From NCBI GenBank assembly GCA_047967505.1, contig CM106539.1: a DNA stretch of 64,000 nucleotides; one strand, 5' to 3'. Position numbers and translations under genes: made by a program. The notes beneath the pieces were generated by a model, which had not been told where the DNA came from, did not search any database, and saw nothing but the letters and a program-made list of their open reading frames with translations. Shown in pieces: positions 1-12,700 of the stretch. How positions within the stretch are numbered: the stretch's first letter is position 1; every line of letters begins with the position of its first letter. This stretch comes from Dipteris shenzhenensis (lineage: Eukaryota > Polypodiophyta > Polypodiopsida > Gleicheniales).

Positions 1-249
1 GTGCAATTATCCATGCCTTGAGTATCATAAATGGACAGATGCCCCCATTTCTCCACAAACCACTATGCATGTGCATAAAGAATATGCTATAAAGAACAAC
101 ATCATATTAGCGACATAAACTGACTCAAGGTTAATTCACAAATTTGCAACCCAAGGAGGATTACCATGTGATGTGTAATATGTGACTCCCCCCATGCTTT
201 TACCATCAATGATATGAATTGTCCCAATGTTGTCCTGAATCTATCATAA

Positions 250-900
250 TGAAGCTCATCCATTTGACTTTGTCTTATCAACTTTATAAATGCATCAATC
301 TTTGCATTGTGTACAGACTTGCTACGACCTCAAATTCCAAGCATAAACTAGATGGAGATAGAGTAACTTGTCAAGGATGTGCAATTCATCATGCAAAGTA
401 CAGATGTATACCCTCTCTAATGGAATTGGCAAAATGCGATCCCACTTAGGATCCTTTTTGTGACGATCAGGGGCTGCACTTTGGTTGCAAGAAAGGATGT
501 TGTTTCTTTACTGTAGGCTTCCCTTTTGCATCTTTTGAGAGTGGGTGCAATACAAGTATGTCCATTTTGCATATGCACCTGTATCACAACCATACAAGCA
601 CTTGAGGGTCTTCAAATCATCAACTAGATGCCATTCAACTTGAAACGTCCCATGCCCATTCAATATCAATGTTTGCCCTGCCTCTTGTCTTTGAATAATC
701 GATGGGATACCAGTTCTCTCCAACACCCACTTAAATGTCTTGTGGCACTCCTTTGGGGTCTCAAATGCTACACGCCACCATATGTCCTTCTCAGCTTGGA
801 CTGAGAAACCCTGCTCAGCTTCCTCATCCCCTAGAGTAAAATGAAAGGCATAGTTCATAATACAAATGCTCACCCTCTTTAGCTTGTGCTCTTTCATCAA
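250..900 (-). pseudogene. Fragment of an uncharacterised mobile-element protein
   Basis: A 130-codon open stretch (900 down to 508) carries the motif WHLVDDLKTLKCLYGCDTGA followed by AKWTYLYC. Past its stop, further leftward translation gives ILPIPLERVYICTLHDELHI and a Trp-rich stretch. I recall this pattern (W-H-L-x2-D-L-K, then L-Y-C, then L-P-I-P-L-x-R-V-x2-C-T-L-H) from uncharacterised, probably transposon-encoded plant proteins, but I cannot name the family. The reading is broken by stops around 505 and 300, and no start or terminal repeats are visible, so this is a decayed fragment. It is unrelated to the downstream gene. Confidence 0.4.
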
Positions 901-2350
901 CTAAGCTTCATCCATTTTGATAACAAATACCAGCTTTCCATCTGTACAATGAAAGAGAAATATAGTAAGGATATAGAAAATGAGAAGAAGTAAAGCTGAA
1001 TGCAAAGAGGGAATTTCTCCTACCTTCTTCTCTCATCCCATAGAATTTGACCGTGGCTCTCTACGGATTCTCTACATCCACGTAAACATTATTGAAAGCA
1101 TTCATCTCAAACATTTGCTATATTTCTTTTTACTCTTCCCAAGTCATTGTGCCACTTACACAATGGTATCCTCCCAGCTTTTCTCTAGCACATTGGTTTG
1201 TTTCTTGACGTGCAAGCCTTACAAACCAAGGTGTTGACAATGGCACTGTAGATATCTTATAATTTTCCTCTATAGCAGACTTGAAAATTTTAAAAATAGA
1301 GTTGTAAGGTTAATCTAGCAACATGATAAGCTCCAAGCACCTCCTTTGCTTGCACAAGGCCCTTGAAGTTCTTCATCACCTCTCTAGCAACTAGCCCTTT
1401 TTGTCTAGGGTCCTTCAACACTTCAATGACATCACTTGGCTTTATAAGTTTTTCAGAACATATGAAGAGTCAACATCATCCATTTCCATCATTCCCATCA
1501 CATCTTCCATGACATTCCTAAAGTAGAGTACAAGTGAGTCTTAGCGGAAACAATGCAACATGATGAATATTGCAGAATAAGAAATTTCATCGAAACATTG
1601 GGGAACTAACCTTGCACCCCGTACCTCCTTCTTCAAGCACCACTATTGTCTACCAATGTATCCATAGTTGGCAAGTTCTTTTCCTCTCCTTCAATCTCTA
1701 ATATGTTCCCTTGAACTTTTGTACTCATTTAGTCGCCTTCTCCCATTCCTTCTCCACAACATGTTGAACTTGGCCATAGATAGACCTTTCCAAAGCTTGT
1801 TTGCTTTCAGTGAGCTTATGGATTGATTCTTCCAATTCTTATCATTCCAAGTCCACTGCATGGGCTTTGTCACTAAGTTCCTTATTTTCTATTTGAAGAT
1901 CCTACATACTACTATGCATTTCCACAACACTAATATTTCCCAAATGTGCTAGTTCTTTTGTTTCAGCCCTCTACACCCCGCTTGCTTGAATAGTTGTTGT
2001 CTAAGCGTGGTTCAATTGATTGCAATAACCAAGAAATCCAGCATTCATGTTGCCAACAAACCAAACAAGATCATGGACTATATGAACAGGAGGACTCTTT
2101 TGGGTGGTAGGGTCTAAAGGATCCATCCACCCAAAGGTCAAGATCCTTTCTCTCTTGCAAGTGAAGAATATGGAGCACATTTTGAGGAGTTCCCCTAAAT
2201 CCCAAAAGGCATCTGCTTGCATATTCAGACTCGGTTGTAAGTTCACATGGTACTTGTTGGATCTGTCCTAGAATGGTGCCACAATAGAGGTATTAGTGCT
2301 GCATGCTGAAATGTAGGAGAGAGCAGGCAAAGGAGAAGTTAGCAAAGAGG
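901..2350. other. Upstream intergenic DNA, nothing recognised
   Basis: Short open stretches occur on both strands, but none has a recognisable motif, homologous neighbour or coding-like length. It may be further decay products of the element at 250-900. I see no gene here. Confidence 0.4.
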
Positions 2351-3100
2351 GAGCATTGAGAGGGAGGGAGTAGCAAGGAAGAGGGAGGAAGAGAATTAGG
2401 TCAAGGCAAGAGGAAGAGGAGGAGGAGAGTAGGGCGGCTGGTGCAGAAGGGATGGAAGGAGCTACTGCAGAAGGGAGGAGGAGGGGAGAGGAAGGAGGGA
2501 GGGGGAGCAAGGCAGCTGGAGAAGGAGGGAAGAGGGAGGAGGAGCAGCAAGAAGGAGCAAGGCAGTTGGAGGAGGAGGGGAGAGGAAGGAGGAGGAGGAG
2601 GAGGAGCAAGAAGGAGCGGGGCGGTTGGAGGAGGGGGAGGGGGAGGGGGAGGGGGAGGGAGGTAGCAAGGAAGAGGGAGCATTGAGAGGGAGGGAGTAGC
2701 AAGGAAGAGGGAGGAAGAGAATCAGGTCAAGGCAAGAGGAAGAGGAGGAGAGTAGGGCGGCTGGTGCAGAAGGGATGGAAGGAGCTACTGCAGAAGGGAG
2801 GAGGAGGGGAGAGGAAGGAGGAAGGGGGAGTAGGGCAGAGAGGGAGCAGGGTGGCTTGAGAAGGAGGGAAGAGGGAGGAGGAGTAGCAAGAAGGAGCAAG
2901 GCAGTTGAAGGAGGACGGGAGAGGAAGGAGGAGGAGGGGGAGCAAGAAGGAGCAGGGCGACTGGAGGAGCGGGGCGGCTGGAGGAGGGGAGAGGAGGGGG
3001 AGGGAGAGGGAGGGGGAGGGGGAGGGAGGTAAGGAGAGAGAGAGAGGAGGGAGGGGGAGGGGGAGGGGGAGGGAGAGGGAAAGGGAGGGAGGCATAGAGA
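2351..3100. repeat. Polypurine block with a 326-bp direct duplication
   Basis: The + strand is almost pure A/G, dominated by GGAGG, GGGAG and AAGAGG runs. A distinctive marker (gagcattgagagggaggg) occurs at 2351 and again at 2677, and a second marker (ggatggaaggagctactg) recurs with about the same spacing, so a unit of about 326 bp is tandemly duplicated and followed by a degenerate GGGGGA tail to about 3095. The long open frames across it on both strands (poly-Pro/Ser/Leu or poly-Gly/Arg) are composition artefacts. Such a tract can form triplex or G-quadruplex structures (inference). Confidence 0.8.
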
Positions 3101-3421
3101 TTCAAAATTTGAAATTTCCAAAAGTGGCCCACTCTCCCCATTGATGGGGGGCTCAACTATGGGCATAACCCACCTAGGTTGGGCTGGTTAGGCCTAGGAC
3201 CCTCAAGCCCATTGCATTAACCCAATAAGCATTCCCTAATCCATTCCTTATGAGGCCCTTTTGAGACCCAAATTCTCCCCTAATGGCAAGAAGCTGAGGC
3301 TGCGACTAGATGCCTATCCACACCATCATTTGCAATCAAAAAATCATATTTGAGGAACACATAGTCTTCATAATTGCATAGGTTATACCTTTGCCAAGCT
3401 ACACTCATAGTCCTACCTACA

Positions 3422-3495
3422 ACATAATCTCAATATGGATTAGACCATGGCAGGGTGCACATAATCTCAATATGGAGCAGACCATGGTAGGGTGC
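3422..3495. repeat. 37-bp tandem duplication
   Basis: Two adjacent 37-bp units starting acataatctcaatatgga differ at only a few positions; the second begins at 3459. Confidence 0.8.
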
Positions 3496-3630
3496 ACATG
3501 TGAAATAAAGGACATAATGAAATAAACACTTTCAACTATGCAACGCAGTTGCCAATATGGTTGCAATGTAGAAGTGGAGTATTAAGCTCCAAGTGCCAGA
3601 GCACAATGTCAATCCCAAGAGAACCCATGA

Positions 3631-3712
3631 TTGGTTCTAACAAAACGCAATGTCTATATTAAGCAAACAAAAATTGGCTTCTAACAAAATGCAATGTCTA
3701 TACTAAGCAAAC
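3631..3712. repeat. 43-bp tandem duplication
   Basis: Two adjacent units beginning ttggttctaac / ttggcttctaac and ending in aagcaaac; the second begins at 3674. Confidence 0.75.
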
Positions 3713-5340
3713 GTGGTCCAACAATATGCACCTATCTCTGAAGGAGACAACCATATTTGTGTTCGAATGGAGCCCTAGCATTTTCCTGACCATGTTCTAT
3801 GTGCCAATCAAGCTAGACCTTCATTGTGTGCACCCACCCACATCATCCATGTACACCTTTTGTCCATTAGTAGACGACTACAATGAATGTTTGGAATGCA
3901 ACACAAGATTGCACATGGGTGCCGTCGAGAGTCGAGACCCAAAAACTATTATTAAAAAAATTGCATGAGTAGCCAAGGTATGAATGGCAAAGCACCCTAG
4001 GCTGTTGCCCAGGTGAGCAACGTTTTTTTGTTTTTGAAAGAGTCTCTCATAAGGAAACTACCAACCGCACTCCACTACTCCATTAGATGCGATAATGCTC
4101 TTCAAACTTTTTCATTGTACAGCTCTAAAGTCGATACTCTTCGAATAGCAAGCATGGGAGGGCAAGTAGTAGGAGAAAGGGAAGAAATGACCAAGAGAGA
4201 GGAAACTCTGAGGCATGAACTACATTGAGAATTGCTTGCGGGACTCAAAACCTATAGGAAAAATAGTTGCACGACGCTAACCCTATGGTTCCTGGAAAAG
4301 TGTGCTCTTTGATGAATTAATATTTTGAGACATTTGGAGTGAAAACTCGTGTGCCAAAATCTTTCACGAGCATGCATAGCATAAACACATACCTTGCTTT
4401 GGCTTGAGTACCTTCACTAGTGCAAGACCTTTTCCACACGATGGCTATATCCTCACCCCCAAATAATGTCAGTCCTTAGAAAACCATTACCTTTATCTAA
4501 AAAATTTCTCACAAGTCACACAAAAAATACCAGCAACAACAACCATAGATTATGCATCATAACTTTATGAACGTTCTTTATTTTGAGCAATTATCATCAT
4601 CTCTGTAGACATAGGAACACGTATAAGCTATAAACAAATCAAATTTTGAAATAGAGAAGATGAAATATGAAAATAAAAGAGAAGGTGGCCTCTATAGAAG
4701 TTGTTGCTTCTAGTATCCATGGAGTTCCCAAATGCTCCACACTCTTTGCCATACTCTTTAGAAATAAACTGAGGAAATGAGCTAGAAATGATGGTGGCTA
4801 GGTCTGAAATAGAGGTAGTAGCTCCTACAAACGTGGGCGATTGCTCACCATCAAGAATATGCATAAAAAAAGAGAGGGATGGTTAGGTAAGTTTATAATT
4901 TCATAGGGTTTACATCTAAATGTGTTGTAAAAATCACACTCTACATATTCAATTCACAAATAGAAAAGTTTTTGCCCTTCCAAAAAAACCCACAAATAAT
5001 AAATGTTAAAAATTAAGAAAGTTAAGAATGTAAGAAACTTGTAGAATAAGAAAGTTGTGATTTATGGGAAGAGGTGGCACACTTCCTCTTCGGTGAGCGC
5101 ATGCCCCTTTTGGTTTCAGTTCTACTTTTAACCTTACTTTTAGCTCTATTTTATGCTCAGATTTGTTTAGATGCAAAAATATTACCTTTGATGGGTTGCT
5201 TGCGTGCTCCTTCTGAAAAAATGATTGTATTTAATTAGACACCTGCATGGTAATGAGGACACATGAAGTAACTTTAAAATAGGGAATCAATATATAATGT
5301 CAATACTTTTCTTTAAAACTCATAACACTTAGAGCGTAAA
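3713..5340. other. Upstream intergenic DNA, nothing recognised
   Basis: AT-rich sequence with only short, unsupported open frames (for example 3726-3968 and 4628-4864). No domain, splice structure or repeat family was recognised. Confidence 0.4.
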
Positions 5341-5494
5341 TACAATATTAGTCTTATGTCCATTTGCATAGTGTTTGTTGAGCATGGCATGAATAAATAT
5401 GAGCATGGCATGAATACAATATTGTTGAGCGTACATACAATATTAGTATTATGTCCATCTGCATAATTTTTGTTGAGCGTGGCATGAATAAACT
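5341..5494. repeat. Interrupted direct repeat, about 95-bp spacing
   Basis: A 57-bp unit beginning tacaatattag and ending tggcatgaataaa occurs at 5341 and 5436. A partial copy (gagcatggcatgaatacaatatt) lies between them. Confidence 0.65.
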
Positions 5495-7855
5495 TGAATT
5501 TGGTGGTTTCTTGTCATCTAATCCATGAAAGGCTACACCCGTATGGATAACGGTGTTTAGCAAAATTTTACCATATATTTCAACATATTGTAAGTTTCAT
5601 AATAGAAATTCCTTAAGGTACTATTAGCTATTTGGCCAGCTGTTTGTCTTCTCATCTTCTAGCTTCATGGAACTTAAATTCAAGGAACCATCTAAGTCAG
5701 ATATTGAGTTTGTGTTGGAGATGAAGTCAAGGACGGTTCCCACATTCTCTATGTTCCTAAGCTAGGGAAGTACGTTGTCATCCGGAATGATATCTCCTTT
5801 GAAGCATTGTTTTGTGTTGTCTACAAAATCCATGCTGTTAGCTATTTTGTTGGTTGTTCGTCTTCTTATGTTCTAGTTTCTTGGAGAAGAGGGGTGGAGA
5901 GGAGTTTCTAAAGAACCAAAGCTAAAGGAGGGGAGGGAGATCTAATGGAAGTAAGCCATGACATCGTCCTAGAGAATGAAAATGGGAGCGTAGCGATGGG
6001 ACAGAGCGGAGGTACGTAGATGGGAGGTACGCAATACGGGGGGTAGTGTAGTAGAGGGAGGGAGGGAGGGATGCACTTCACTATGAGCTAGAGCAAAAAT
6101 TTGCATCAAAGTCGTTGAGGCTGAATTGCGGATGTGAAGAGCGACTTGGATTGGGCATTTGATCAGAAAGAGGCGAGCAGAGGCAAAGGATGGGAATGAT
6201 GGGTTAAGCTTGAGAAGGCTCTTCTTATACAGAGGGATCATGAAGTTGCCCATTATTAATCGGAAGGCTAACCACCATCAATCCCACATCGAATTCATAA
6301 TCGATATTCCAATTTGCATCGATAACCCTCATATTGTAGAAAATCTCTCTATAAGAAATCTCTAAGGCAACATAGATTGGATTAACTTCGGAAGCCAGCC
6401 TTTTGGCTAAGGGTCTACTGGTAGATGAGGGCAAACTTTTACGAAGAGGAGACCTTTATGTGAACAATAATGTCCTAAAAAGTCCGTTGTATGACTTCCA
6501 GATTCTTGTTTTCTTCTTCTTACTACTACTTAGGATTTTCTCCTCTTCTTCGCCAAGGTTTGTGGGTAAGTGCTAAGGAGTTGATCCCATCAATTGAGCC
6601 TACCTTTTGGCTACCCTACTTACTTAGCTACTTGAAGAAGAAGAAAATGGCAAGAAAAAAACCCACTCTGGTGCTAGATAGGAAGGAAACTTAGATTTGC
6701 ACACTAGTTGCCATCTCTCCAATCGAAGAGATCCAAGGCCAAGTGTGATATGATGCATTGGGTTGATGAAGGTTGGCTATTTCATGTGGAAGAGGCCAGG
6801 TTGGATAACTTCCTCTACACCATGGCCCCAATATAATGTGGTGGTGTACACAGGAGATGCCCCAATCCATGTCAAGTTTATGATGGAAAGAATTGATCCG
6901 AACAAAGAATTCATCATTCATATCATGGACAAGCAATTCACCCAACCCAAACCCTCCAGCACTACTCAGACTACCCTAGTGAAGGATTTGGCAAAAGGTC
7001 CATCGGAAACCTAAAAAGGATTAGACTGGAACAAGGATCAATCATGAGCTCTTGTGAGCATCATCTTATTCATATATTTGTTGGGCTTCAGTTCCCAAAA
7101 TGCACAAATCATTGGACATCACCAATTTAGTAATAAATCAACACCCCTGACATTTGCAGGGAGGATCGGGTCCTAGGGACCCTATGTCGTGTCTCATGTC
7201 CATATGTTTACTCATTCTTTTTTTTTCCTTTAAAAAATTTGATAAAAGATAGGATTCAAGTTCCATTTCAAGTTAAAAGTTACATGTTTCACGACGGAAA
7301 GGCTGCCTACGGCAACTCTAGTTAAGGATGATCTCCATAAATGGTAATTTGAACCACACAACTTAATTAAAGTTTTTAAACAAGGTGAATTTCATTTAGG
7401 TGGCCTACCCAAGATGGTGCGTAGAAAAGGGAGCAACTTGGAAGAGAGAGAGAGAGAGAGATCGCATTGCAAATAGCAAGAGGTAGGACTTTAAGGGATA
7501 CAAATAGAAAGTGGAACTTTAGCCCAATCACAAAAGTTCCAGCCAATCGCAAGTAGAGCTGCAAAAATTCCTCAATAATTAGTTTTCTCTTTGTAGACCC
7601 GCCATCGCCTGTACTATAGCCTACCCATCGAGGGAAGGCCAAAAAATGAGGCGAAAGGATTTAAATAAATAACGTATTTTCGCTTTGGGAGGCCATTGCC
7701 TCAACTTCGGCCTCCTCAGAGGCAGGCCAAAAATTACATGTGCAAAGGAGTTTCAATCCTTCAGTATAGCAATCCTATTAATCATTCATAAGGCCTGCCC
7801 GAGATCCAAATAGTGAAAGAGGGTGGAGATGATGAATTGATAGCGATGAGGGAGA

Positions 7856-7860
<5 letters not shown>
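5495..7860. other. Upstream intergenic DNA, nothing firmly recognised
   Basis: Short open frames at 6491-6694 and 6763-7014 (+) have no domain I recognise. The stretch around 7660-7750 resembles 8395-8490 (both share attttcgctt, a ggccaaaaa motif and a similar spacing), so an unnamed repeat flanks the microsatellite at 7861. Confidence 0.35.
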
Positions 7861-7924
<64 letters not shown>

Positions 7925-7934
7925 GGGGGGGGGG
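7861..7934. repeat. (AG)n microsatellite running into a G21 homopolymer
   Basis: About 53 bp of uninterrupted AG is followed directly by 21 G residues at 7914-7934. It ends about 730 bp before the L2HGDH start codon. In plants GA repeats can be bound by BBR/BPC GAGA-binding proteins; a regulatory role here is inference only. Confidence 0.9.
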
Positions 7935-8019
7935 ACTAAAATAGCACAAGAACTGAACGCGTGGTTTGCACGGGCAAAGATGCATGACCATCCTCAACCA
8001 CTCCCCATTTGAAGGTGGA

Positions 8020-8190
8020 TCTAAGACCTTCCATCTCCTCCTTTCATTCCATTAACCTTCCATCCCCTGCTTCCTCCTGGAGGTGACCTTCCATCTCCTC
8101 CTCTGAGACCTTCCATCTCCTTCCTCCCGAAGAGGTGACCTTCCATCTCCTTCATTCCACTGACTTTCAATCTCCTCCTTGTCCCTAAAG
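8020..8190. repeat. Degenerate pyrimidine repeat
   Basis: The motif GACCTTCCATCTCCT or a close variant recurs about five times at irregular spacing in the 600 bp before the coding start. It might be 5' leader or promoter sequence, but no clear TATA box was found. Confidence 0.55.
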
Positions 8191-8662
8191 CTGCCTCTTA
8201 TCTTTCCACCTCCTCCCTAAAGCCTGCCTCTTGTCTTTCCACCTCCTCCCCCCTCCAAGCCTCCATCTAAGAGCTCCTTCTTTGTGACACGTGGTAGGCT
8301 CTTCTCCTCCAAGCTGCCCCGTGTCCTCTCTTTTTTTTTGGGTTGTACGTGGTTAATAGGTTAAAGAAGATGTGGATCAATAAAAAATGCAGAATTTTTG
8401 AAAATAAAAATTGGCTATTTTCGCTTTTTGTTGAATCGCTTGACTTAAGACCTTACCTATGTCAAGGCCAAAAAGTTATATGTAGGCCATATGGAATAAT
8501 GTTTTGTTGAGATTTGCTGATTCCAAAAATCAAAACGTCAAACAGAAAACTTTTTGTTAGAGCTGTCGAACTTCTTCTCAAACATCAACGTCTATTCTGA
8601 GCATCAAGCTTACGTACAAAAAACGAGAAATCGATCCAACATATCCACAGAAGAGAGAGAGA

Positions 8663-8980
8663 ATGCTGCACCGCCAAGCCAAGTTTAGGATCCGTAGATG
8701 CTTGTTCCGAGAATTTGGGCAGAGAGCCCTTCACATCGAATCTCCGTCTTTTCGTCCGTCTCTTGATTCTCCTGCTCTCTCTTCTCGGATGCCAAAGGAG
8801 AGAGTGGATTGCGTCGTAATTGGAGCGGGTGTTGTAGGCCTGGCAATCGCAAGACAATTGGCTATGAAAGGCAGGGATGTCTTTGTGGTTGAAGCTACAT
8901 CCACTATAGGCACTGGCACGAGCTCGAGGAACAGTGAGGTCATCCACGCAGGGCTTTACTATCCGCGAGGTTCACTAAAG
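8663..8980 (+). CDS. L2HGDH: L2HGDH exon 1 (presequence and FAD-binding motif)
   Basis: Encodes residues 1-106. The start is the first ATG of a frame opening with [12 protein letters not shown], a basic presequence; an internal Met at 43 (MPKERVD) would lack targeting sequence. It contains [16 protein letters not shown], the Rossmann-type FAD-binding turn, and ends after YYPRGSLK at AAAG/GTATCA. Intron 1 is only 153 bp (8981-9133). Confidence 0.92.
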
Positions 8981-9749
8981 GTATCAGTCGATCCAATTCG
9001 AAGAAGGATTTTCCCTCCAGGAATGCCGGCTGTCAAGAGAGAGAAGCTGTAGTAGCTACAATGGGACTGAAGAAAGCTTTCCATCTGCAGTTGAATTTGC
9101 TCTTGATTACCTGACTGGATTACGTATGGCCAGGCACGTCTGTGCGTTCAAGGAAGGAAGGCCATATATTCTTATTGCCATGAGCATGGAGTGCCTCATA
9201 AGCAACTCGGTAAGCTCATTGTTGCCACTGATACCCGCCAAATCTCAACTCTGGAGTCAATTGAAACACTGGGGAGAGACAATGGTGTGAAAGATCTTCG
9301 AGTGCTGAGAAGTGAGGACGTGATTCAAATGGAGCCGCACCTAAAGTGTGTCAAAGCACTGTGGTCACCGTCTACAGGGATTTTAGACAGTCATTCTTTC
9401 ATGATGTCGCTTCAGGTAGATGAATTCCTACTCGTATGTTTTTTGAATCCCAATCAGAGCTGATCCAGAGAACAATGAATTCACCTTAAATGCATGCTGC
9501 AATGTAGGAGTTGTTATATGGGATCTTTATTGCTTAAAGTGAAGAAGAATGCTTGGTCGTTTCGCTAAAGAAATGAAGCTTGATCTGCAGATTCTTGTCG
9601 GTCAGGTTATGGGTCTTTAATAGCCCAAGTGCTTGAGCTCATATAGCGTGCCCTAATAACACTTATATTTCAATAGTGGAAAAACAATGAAAGTACAGGG
9701 ACATTTTGTATCATGCTTTGTTCGATCAACAATTCATGTCTGAACATGG

Positions 9750-9783
<34 letters not shown>

Positions 9784-12700
9784 CCGCTGGAGGCCTCACG
9801 GGCCTATGGGACAAAGTACACCAAAATAGACTGGAAACTGCTGAAGCAAAGGGCATGCTAGGGCCCTTGTTGAGTGCTATGCTAAACTAAGCTATAGCTA
9901 TAGATCTCAAAACCTCACAACCTCAAACAAAATTAGAGCTGAGGGTCTATTGCGCTGTGGTGAAAGGGGAGGTCTCCTCGATCTCTGTATCCAATGGGCT
10001 ATGTCGAGTGACTCCTCGTCTCATTCGATCGCCTCTGAGGAGGGCGTGCCTTGTGTGGATTCTTTGTCCCTTGCTTGGTAGTATCATGTCGTCTCTCTCC
10101 ATTGATCCATAGCCTCACAGGTCAGCTAACTCCTCTACTCCACTGTGTCTTGGAGCCGACTCAAAAGCATAGAAGTCTGTGACATGTCTCTATGCTCGGT
10201 CTGCCTCCAAAGCCTGTGATGCTGTATTTGTCTGCTGCTGTCTGATCTGCTGTACTCTATGGCGTTGCATCTCAATCAGATAGAGCCCAATGCAGACTTG
10301 GTCCTGGAAATGGATCAGTCGTGAGAATGGACCAAAGCCATGTCCCCAATGTGCATGACTTGCAAATCCCCTGCTCTCTAGGTTTACCTACAACTCTACC
10401 TGCCTCAATCCCTAGCTGATGTGATGAGACCCGCATCTGTCCGACGGCAATCCTCAATGCATGCGAGACTCCTTTGTCCTCAAGGTACTGGGGTCTGTCT
10501 ATGAGTCCATTCTATACTCTCAAGAAGGAATCGTGATAGAACTGGACCTTGGTAGGGCGCTCTTGGTCCCCCGTGATGTATGTAAGTGGAGGAGGTCTAA
10601 CCGTATGATACGTTTAATCTCATCTTGAGGGATCGACTCGGGAGGTGCATCCATGTTGTACTAGAAGGGGGGAAGCCGCTCCATTTGGATACTGTGGACT
10701 GGCAAACCATGTGGATACACGTGCGTACCAAACTGCATCGGCCCCACTCTGCTAAGCGTATGGATGACTCTAGTGCTGGTCTCGGTAATCTCCAGCTAGG
10801 TAGGGCCCATACTCTATGGAGGAAGGTCATTGTCTGGAAAAGGGCATCAACCTGGAGTGGTGTCATGGCGAACTCTGCCTGCACTATCTGATGGGGGATT
10901 GAGGTCTTACTCTGAATCATCCTAGAGCCTATAATCACCTCTAGCCGTTCAAATCTCCTCCACTCTGTCGCTAAAAGGTCACTCCCCCAGAAAGGTGCTG
11001 CCTACATGGCAATCGGTCTCACTAGCATGTCAAAAAGCCAGCCCTTTGTTGGCAGGTCCTGAAAATGTGCCTGAAAGCATTGCCTCTCAAGTCGGGCCAG
11101 AGCTCCCTATCCATGTGTGGGCCGTGCTTTGGCTATATGAGTCATCTTGAAAACTGGCCCTTAGAAGACTGCTCGCAAGTATGTGTAGGACTAGTGTGTC
11201 AAGTCTCTCTCTTTGCAAAACACCTCCAAGGCCTCTAGATGCCTTTGCAGTCCCTCTGTTGAGGATGATATAAGGACTATGTCATCTGCATATAGCAAAA
11301 TCTGTATCATCAAATCTGCCTGTAGTGATCCCTCGCCTCCCAGGCAGCCAATAATAGATGTGATCTCATCAATGTAAGGCCCAAAGAGAGTCAGTGATAG
11401 AGGGCATCCCTGCTTCACACCGATGGTGCTCTTAACCCAATCCAATAGACCTCCCGGGGCACAAACTCTCCCTTTGATGGATTCGTATAAGCTCATCAAC
11501 CCCCAAATCAAAACCTCTGGGATCTGCATCTTTTGAAGCATCCTGATCAGCTGAGAGCGTGGAACAGTGTCAGAGGCATTCCGGAAGTCTACAAAGCAAG
11601 CGTAGACTTTCTGGCGCCTTGATCTCGCCTCCTCAATGATGGCTTTCAAGTGAAGACGTGATCAAGGGTGGAGTGCTGTCCTCGGAGGCCTGCCTGCCCT
11701 GGAGCTCGTTGCCCATGTGCCTCCGTGTGACTCTGTTGATCTCCCTCTATAGTACTGACCCATAGGTATTGGCCAGAGTGTGGCCAATCATAAGAGTACG
11801 GTAGTTCCCATGGCCATGGGGTCCCTTGCTTTGTGTATGGGCACAATGGTGTTAGTGCTCCAAGAGTGGGAAGCCATGACAAACCACGTGATTCAACATC
11901 TGCGCTAAGATCGGAGCTAGGACCTCTTGTTCATGTGTGAAATGCTCAGTTTGTAGTCCCTCACGGTCTTGAGCTCTCCGGTTATGGAGCCGGCGGAGTG
12001 CACCCCTTACATTCTATGCAGTGAACAAATTGCATGTGGTGGGTACAACATGGACGCACCCTCTGAGTCGATCCCTCAAGATGAGATCAACCCTATCATA
12101 CAGTTAGATCTCCTTCAGTTCCATACGTCTCGGACTTGGGGGGGGACCAAGAGCTCCCCACCAAGTCCCAGTTCTATCGGAGGAGGGATTCATCATCAGA
12201 CCCCGGTATCTCGAGGACAGAGGAGTCTCACACACACTGAGGATTGTCATTGGGTAGATGCGCGTTTCATCTCATTAGTTGAGGATCGAGACGGGGAGAG
12301 CAACAAGCATACCCAAGGAGCAACCGATATGTATGCTTTGCACACTAGGAGCGACTGAGACAGAGGAGCATTTCCTATGTGCCTGCCAAGCCTATTATGA
12401 GATCGAGGGACGATACTATTGCCTCTACCAAGAGGGGAGCGGTTTATGTCCATCATTCCGAAGGGAGAGATGATAGCATGGAGTAGGATGATCTTTTTAC
12501 CACAGCATCGACTCCATTGTAGGCAGCTTCCCCGTAGATATAAGCCCCCATCCAATGGTTGGGTCCCCCACTCGGAATGATCGGATCACCTCCTCCATCC
12601 TGTGTGTGAGGAAAGCCCGCCTCTTATGACTTGTCAGTCGCGTCATGAAATCCTCTATGCCTCATGTTTGGTCAGATGGCCCAAGCCTCGCTCACGTGTG

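Noticed and set aside
2268-3166. Overlapping Pro/Ser/Leu-rich and Gly/Arg-rich open frames on both strands
   Set aside because: They are produced by a polypurine repeat that lacks stops in most frames; no domain or start context supports any of them.
6763-7014. Possible small gene (WPQYNVVVYTGDAPIHVKFM)
   Set aside because: No recognised domain, and an alternative frame across the same DNA looks equally plausible; insufficient support.
8585-8947. Antisense 120-codon frame over exon 1
   Set aside because: Shadow of the L2HGDH exon; no family resemblance.
9191-9463. Stand-alone 90-codon protein starting at 9191
   Set aside because: It is the second L2HGDH exon; it starts at a GTG and runs into intron 2 after SLQ.
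12279-12473. A small + strand zinc-finger gene (CMLC...HFLCAC)
   Set aside because: It is an inverted LINE C segment homologous to minus-strand sequence at 22652-22849.
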